Below, one piece after another: positions 62,203-64,000 of a stretch of DNA of 64,000 nt. The number at the start of each line of letters is the position of its first letter. The stretch's first letter is position 1. Below the pieces are notes generated by a model, which ran no database searches, was not told where the DNA came from, and was given only the letters and a program-made list of their open reading frames with translations. This stretch comes from Azoarcus sp. (GTDB lineage: Bacteria > Pseudomonadota > Gammaproteobacteria > Burkholderiales > Rhodocyclaceae), in the NCBI GenBank assembly GCA_030656215.1, contig JAUSOD010000070.1, forward strand, positions 1 to 64,000, read 5' to 3'. The position numbers were made by a program, and so were the translations under genes.

Positions 62203-62904
62203 TCAGCGTCCCACTGCCAAGCTGGTCAGCGTCGGCCATCTGCGCTGCTCGGCGAGGGTCGCCAGGGCAGCGTCCGGGGTGATGACGACCGGGTCGGTGG
62301 CCCACTCCAGCATCGGCAGGTCGTTGATCGAGTCGCTGTAGAACACGCGGCGGTGGAAGGCGTCACGATGAGTGCCGCGGGCGGCAAGCCAGTGCTCGAC
62401 GCGTTCGATCTTGCCCGCGCGGAACACCGGCCTGCCGTGGCAGTGCCCGGTGAACCGTCCGCTTCCATCCTGTTCGAGCACGGTCGCGATCAGGTGGTTG
62501 AATCCCAGTGCGCGCGCGATCGGGCCGCTGATGAAGCTGTTGGTTGCAGTGACCAGGGCGAGCAGCGCACCGGCCTCGCTGTGGTGGGCGACCAGTGCCC
62601 TGGCACCCGGGCGGATCATGCCGGCCACTACCTTGCACTGGAACTCGCGGTTCAAAGTGTCGAGCCTGCTGCGCGGCTGATGTTTCAGTGCCCGCGTCGG
62701 CGCGAGATGAAAGTCCAGAAAGCTGTTCTCGTCCAGATTGCCGGAGTGGTAGGCGTGCTCGAAAGCCCTCGCGCTGCGCAGGCGTTCGGCCGGATCGAGC
62801 AGTCCCTTGTGGGCGAGGAAGTCGGTCCATGCCAGCTCGGAGTCCCCATCAAGCAGCGTGCCGTCGAGGTCGAACAGGACGAGTTCGGTCGGCTCAGGAT
62901 TCAT
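62203..62904 (-). CDS. HAD-superfamily hydrolase (SerB/subfamily IB-like)
   Basis: LVLFDLDGTLLDGDSELAWTDFLAHKGLLDPAERLRSA...YSDSINDLPMLEWATDPVVITPD. Confidence 0.92.
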   Translation of the reverse strand: MNPEPTELVLFDLDGTLLDGDSELAWTDFLAHKGLLDPAERLRSARAFEHAYHSGNLDENSFLDFHLAPTRALKHQPRSRLDTLNREFQCKVVAGMIRPGARALVAHHSEAGALLALVTATNSFISGPIARALGFNHLIATVLEQDGSGRFTGHCHGRPVFRAGKIERVEHWLAARGTHRDAFHRRVFYSDSINDLPMLEWATDPVVITPDAALATLAEQRRWPTLTSLAVGR

Positions 62905-63661
62905 CGCTGTCGGCCACGACGATTTGGGTGGATGGTGCGAACGCTGCACGCAGTTCGGCGGGTGGTTCGAGGTCGCAGACGAGTACGTCGATGTGCTCCA
63001 GCGCGCACGTTCTGATCAGCCCGCTGTGGCCGAACTTGCCCGCATCGGCCAGCAGGATGACCTGGCCGGCAGCAGGCATCAGCCGGGCCTTGAATTCCGC
63101 CTCGAACAGGTCGAAATCCATGCAGCCGCTCTGCGCGCTAACGGCGGCGACCGACATCACGAACAGGTCGGGCGAGAATCGCGCCGCGTAGTCGATGGCG
63201 TTGCTGCCGGTGATGGTCATGTCGGCTGCGCGCAGTTCGCCGCCGGGCACGATGACGCGGTTGGCGTCACCCGCTTCGGCCAGGATGCGGGCCGATTCGA
63301 GCGACAAGGTGATGATGGTGAGCCCGCTGCGGCGGCGCAACTGCCGCGCGAGAAAACAGGCCGTGCTGCTGTTGTCGAGAAACAGGGTGGCGCCGTCCGG
63401 AACCCGCTCGGCGCAGGCGCTGGCGATGGCCGTCTTGGCCTCCGCATGGGTCTGCAGGCGCTGAGCAAAGGGGGCTTCATACGCCTCGGCGCACAGCCGA
63501 ACGCCACCGTGAAATTTCTCGACCGTACCGTTGCCGGCGAGCGCCTTGAGGTCGCGACGGATGGTCTGGTCGGACACCTGCAGTTCGCGCGCCAGATCCA
63601 GTGTGGTCAGTGTGGACGTGCGTTCGAGGAGTTCCAGGATGCGTTCCTGGCGGATGTTCAT
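62894..63661 (-). CDS. DeoR-family transcriptional regulator
   Basis: MNIRQERILELLERTSTLTTLDLARELQVSDQTIRRDLKALAGNGTVEKFHGGVRL. Confidence 0.94.
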   Translation of the reverse strand: MNIRQERILELLERTSTLTTLDLARELQVSDQTIRRDLKALAGNGTVEKFHGGVRLCAEAYEAPFAQRLQTHAEAKTAIASACAERVPDGATLFLDNSSTACFLARQLRRRSGLTIITLSLESARILAEAGDANRVIVPGGELRAADMTITGSNAIDYAARFSPDLFVMSVAAVSAQSGCMDFDLFEAEFKARLMPAAGQVILLADAGKFGHSGLIRTCALEHIDVLVCDLEPPAELRAAFAPSTQIVVADSDES

Positions 63662-63672
63662 GATTGCTCCGT

Positions 63673-64000
63673 TCATGCGTGTGCTTCGCCCGTGCGGGGG
63701 TCGAACAGTCGGGCGCGCGACGCATCCACGCCGACCTGCACCTGGTGCCCGATCGGTACGATGCGATCCGCAGCAATGCGCACCACCAGGCGGCGTTCGC
63801 CGATGCGGATATCGGCCAGGGCGTCGGCGCCGAGCAGCTCGATGCGCTCAACCGTGCCGGGCGCGAGCAAATGCCCCTGCGGAGCTGCTTCGCCGGCCGC
63901 GGCGATGAACACTTCCTCCGGGCGCACGCCGAGCAGCATCTCGGCCTCGCCGCCAAGCGCGGGATGAGCTTCCAGCCGCAGCGTGAACGACCCGGCGTCG
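63673..64000 (-). CDS. ABC transporter ATP-binding protein, C-terminal (TOBE) part, sugar/glycerol-phosphate type; truncated by window end
   Basis: DAGSFTLRLEAHPALGGEAEMLLGVRPEEVFIAAAGEAAPQGHLLAPGTVERIELLGADALADIRIGERRLVVRI. Confidence 0.8.
   Translation of the reverse strand, partial: DAGSFTLRLEAHPALGGEAEMLLGVRPEEVFIAAAGEAAPQGHLLAPGTVERIELLGADALADIRIGERRLVVRIAADRIVPIGHQVQVGVDASRARLFDPRTGEAHA

Overview
GC-rich chromosomal window. Gene order and protein resemblance suggest a betaproteobacterium, probably Rhodocyclales (Thauera/Azoarcus-like); this is inference, no search was run. 1-14.1 kb: end of tuf plus the S10-spc-alpha ribosomal protein supercluster (rpsJ to rplQ, with secY, infA, rpmJ, rpoA). 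14.2-20.3 kb: galE, a small hypothetical, uvrA, an MFS transporter, ssb. 20.4-27 kb: a signalling operon (orphan substrate-binding lipoprotein, multi-PAS histidine kinase, response regulator, REC-REC-PAS-GGDEF-EAL protein interrupted by a 1-nt frameshift). 27-38.9 kb: PatB-like aminotransferase, MBL hydrolase, tcdA, CbiX-like protein, RND efflux pair, DUF2892, PilZ, dsbB, LysR/azoR, pirin. 39-42.2 kb: a second binding-protein/histidine-kinase pair with no response regulator. 42.3-51.1 kb: a NodIJ-like ABC exporter whose ATPase and permease genes are separated by an aspartate-utilisation block (tandem-domain racemase, dicarboxylate symporter, LysR, aspA) and a RhuM/Fic gene. 51-53.8 kb: GST, hydrolase, ferredoxin, VanZ. 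54-62.2 kb: atzF-like allophanate hydrolase with a complete peptide-type ABC importer and a GntR regulator, preceded by a perfect operator-like palindrome. 62.2-64 kb: HAD, DeoR and a partial sugar-type ABC ATPase. Most interesting candidates: the atzF-importer-gntR locus, the split ABC exporter with its aspartate insert, the racemase with a degenerate N-terminal domain, the binding-protein-coupled sensor kinases, and inverted repeats embedded in r-protein promoters.
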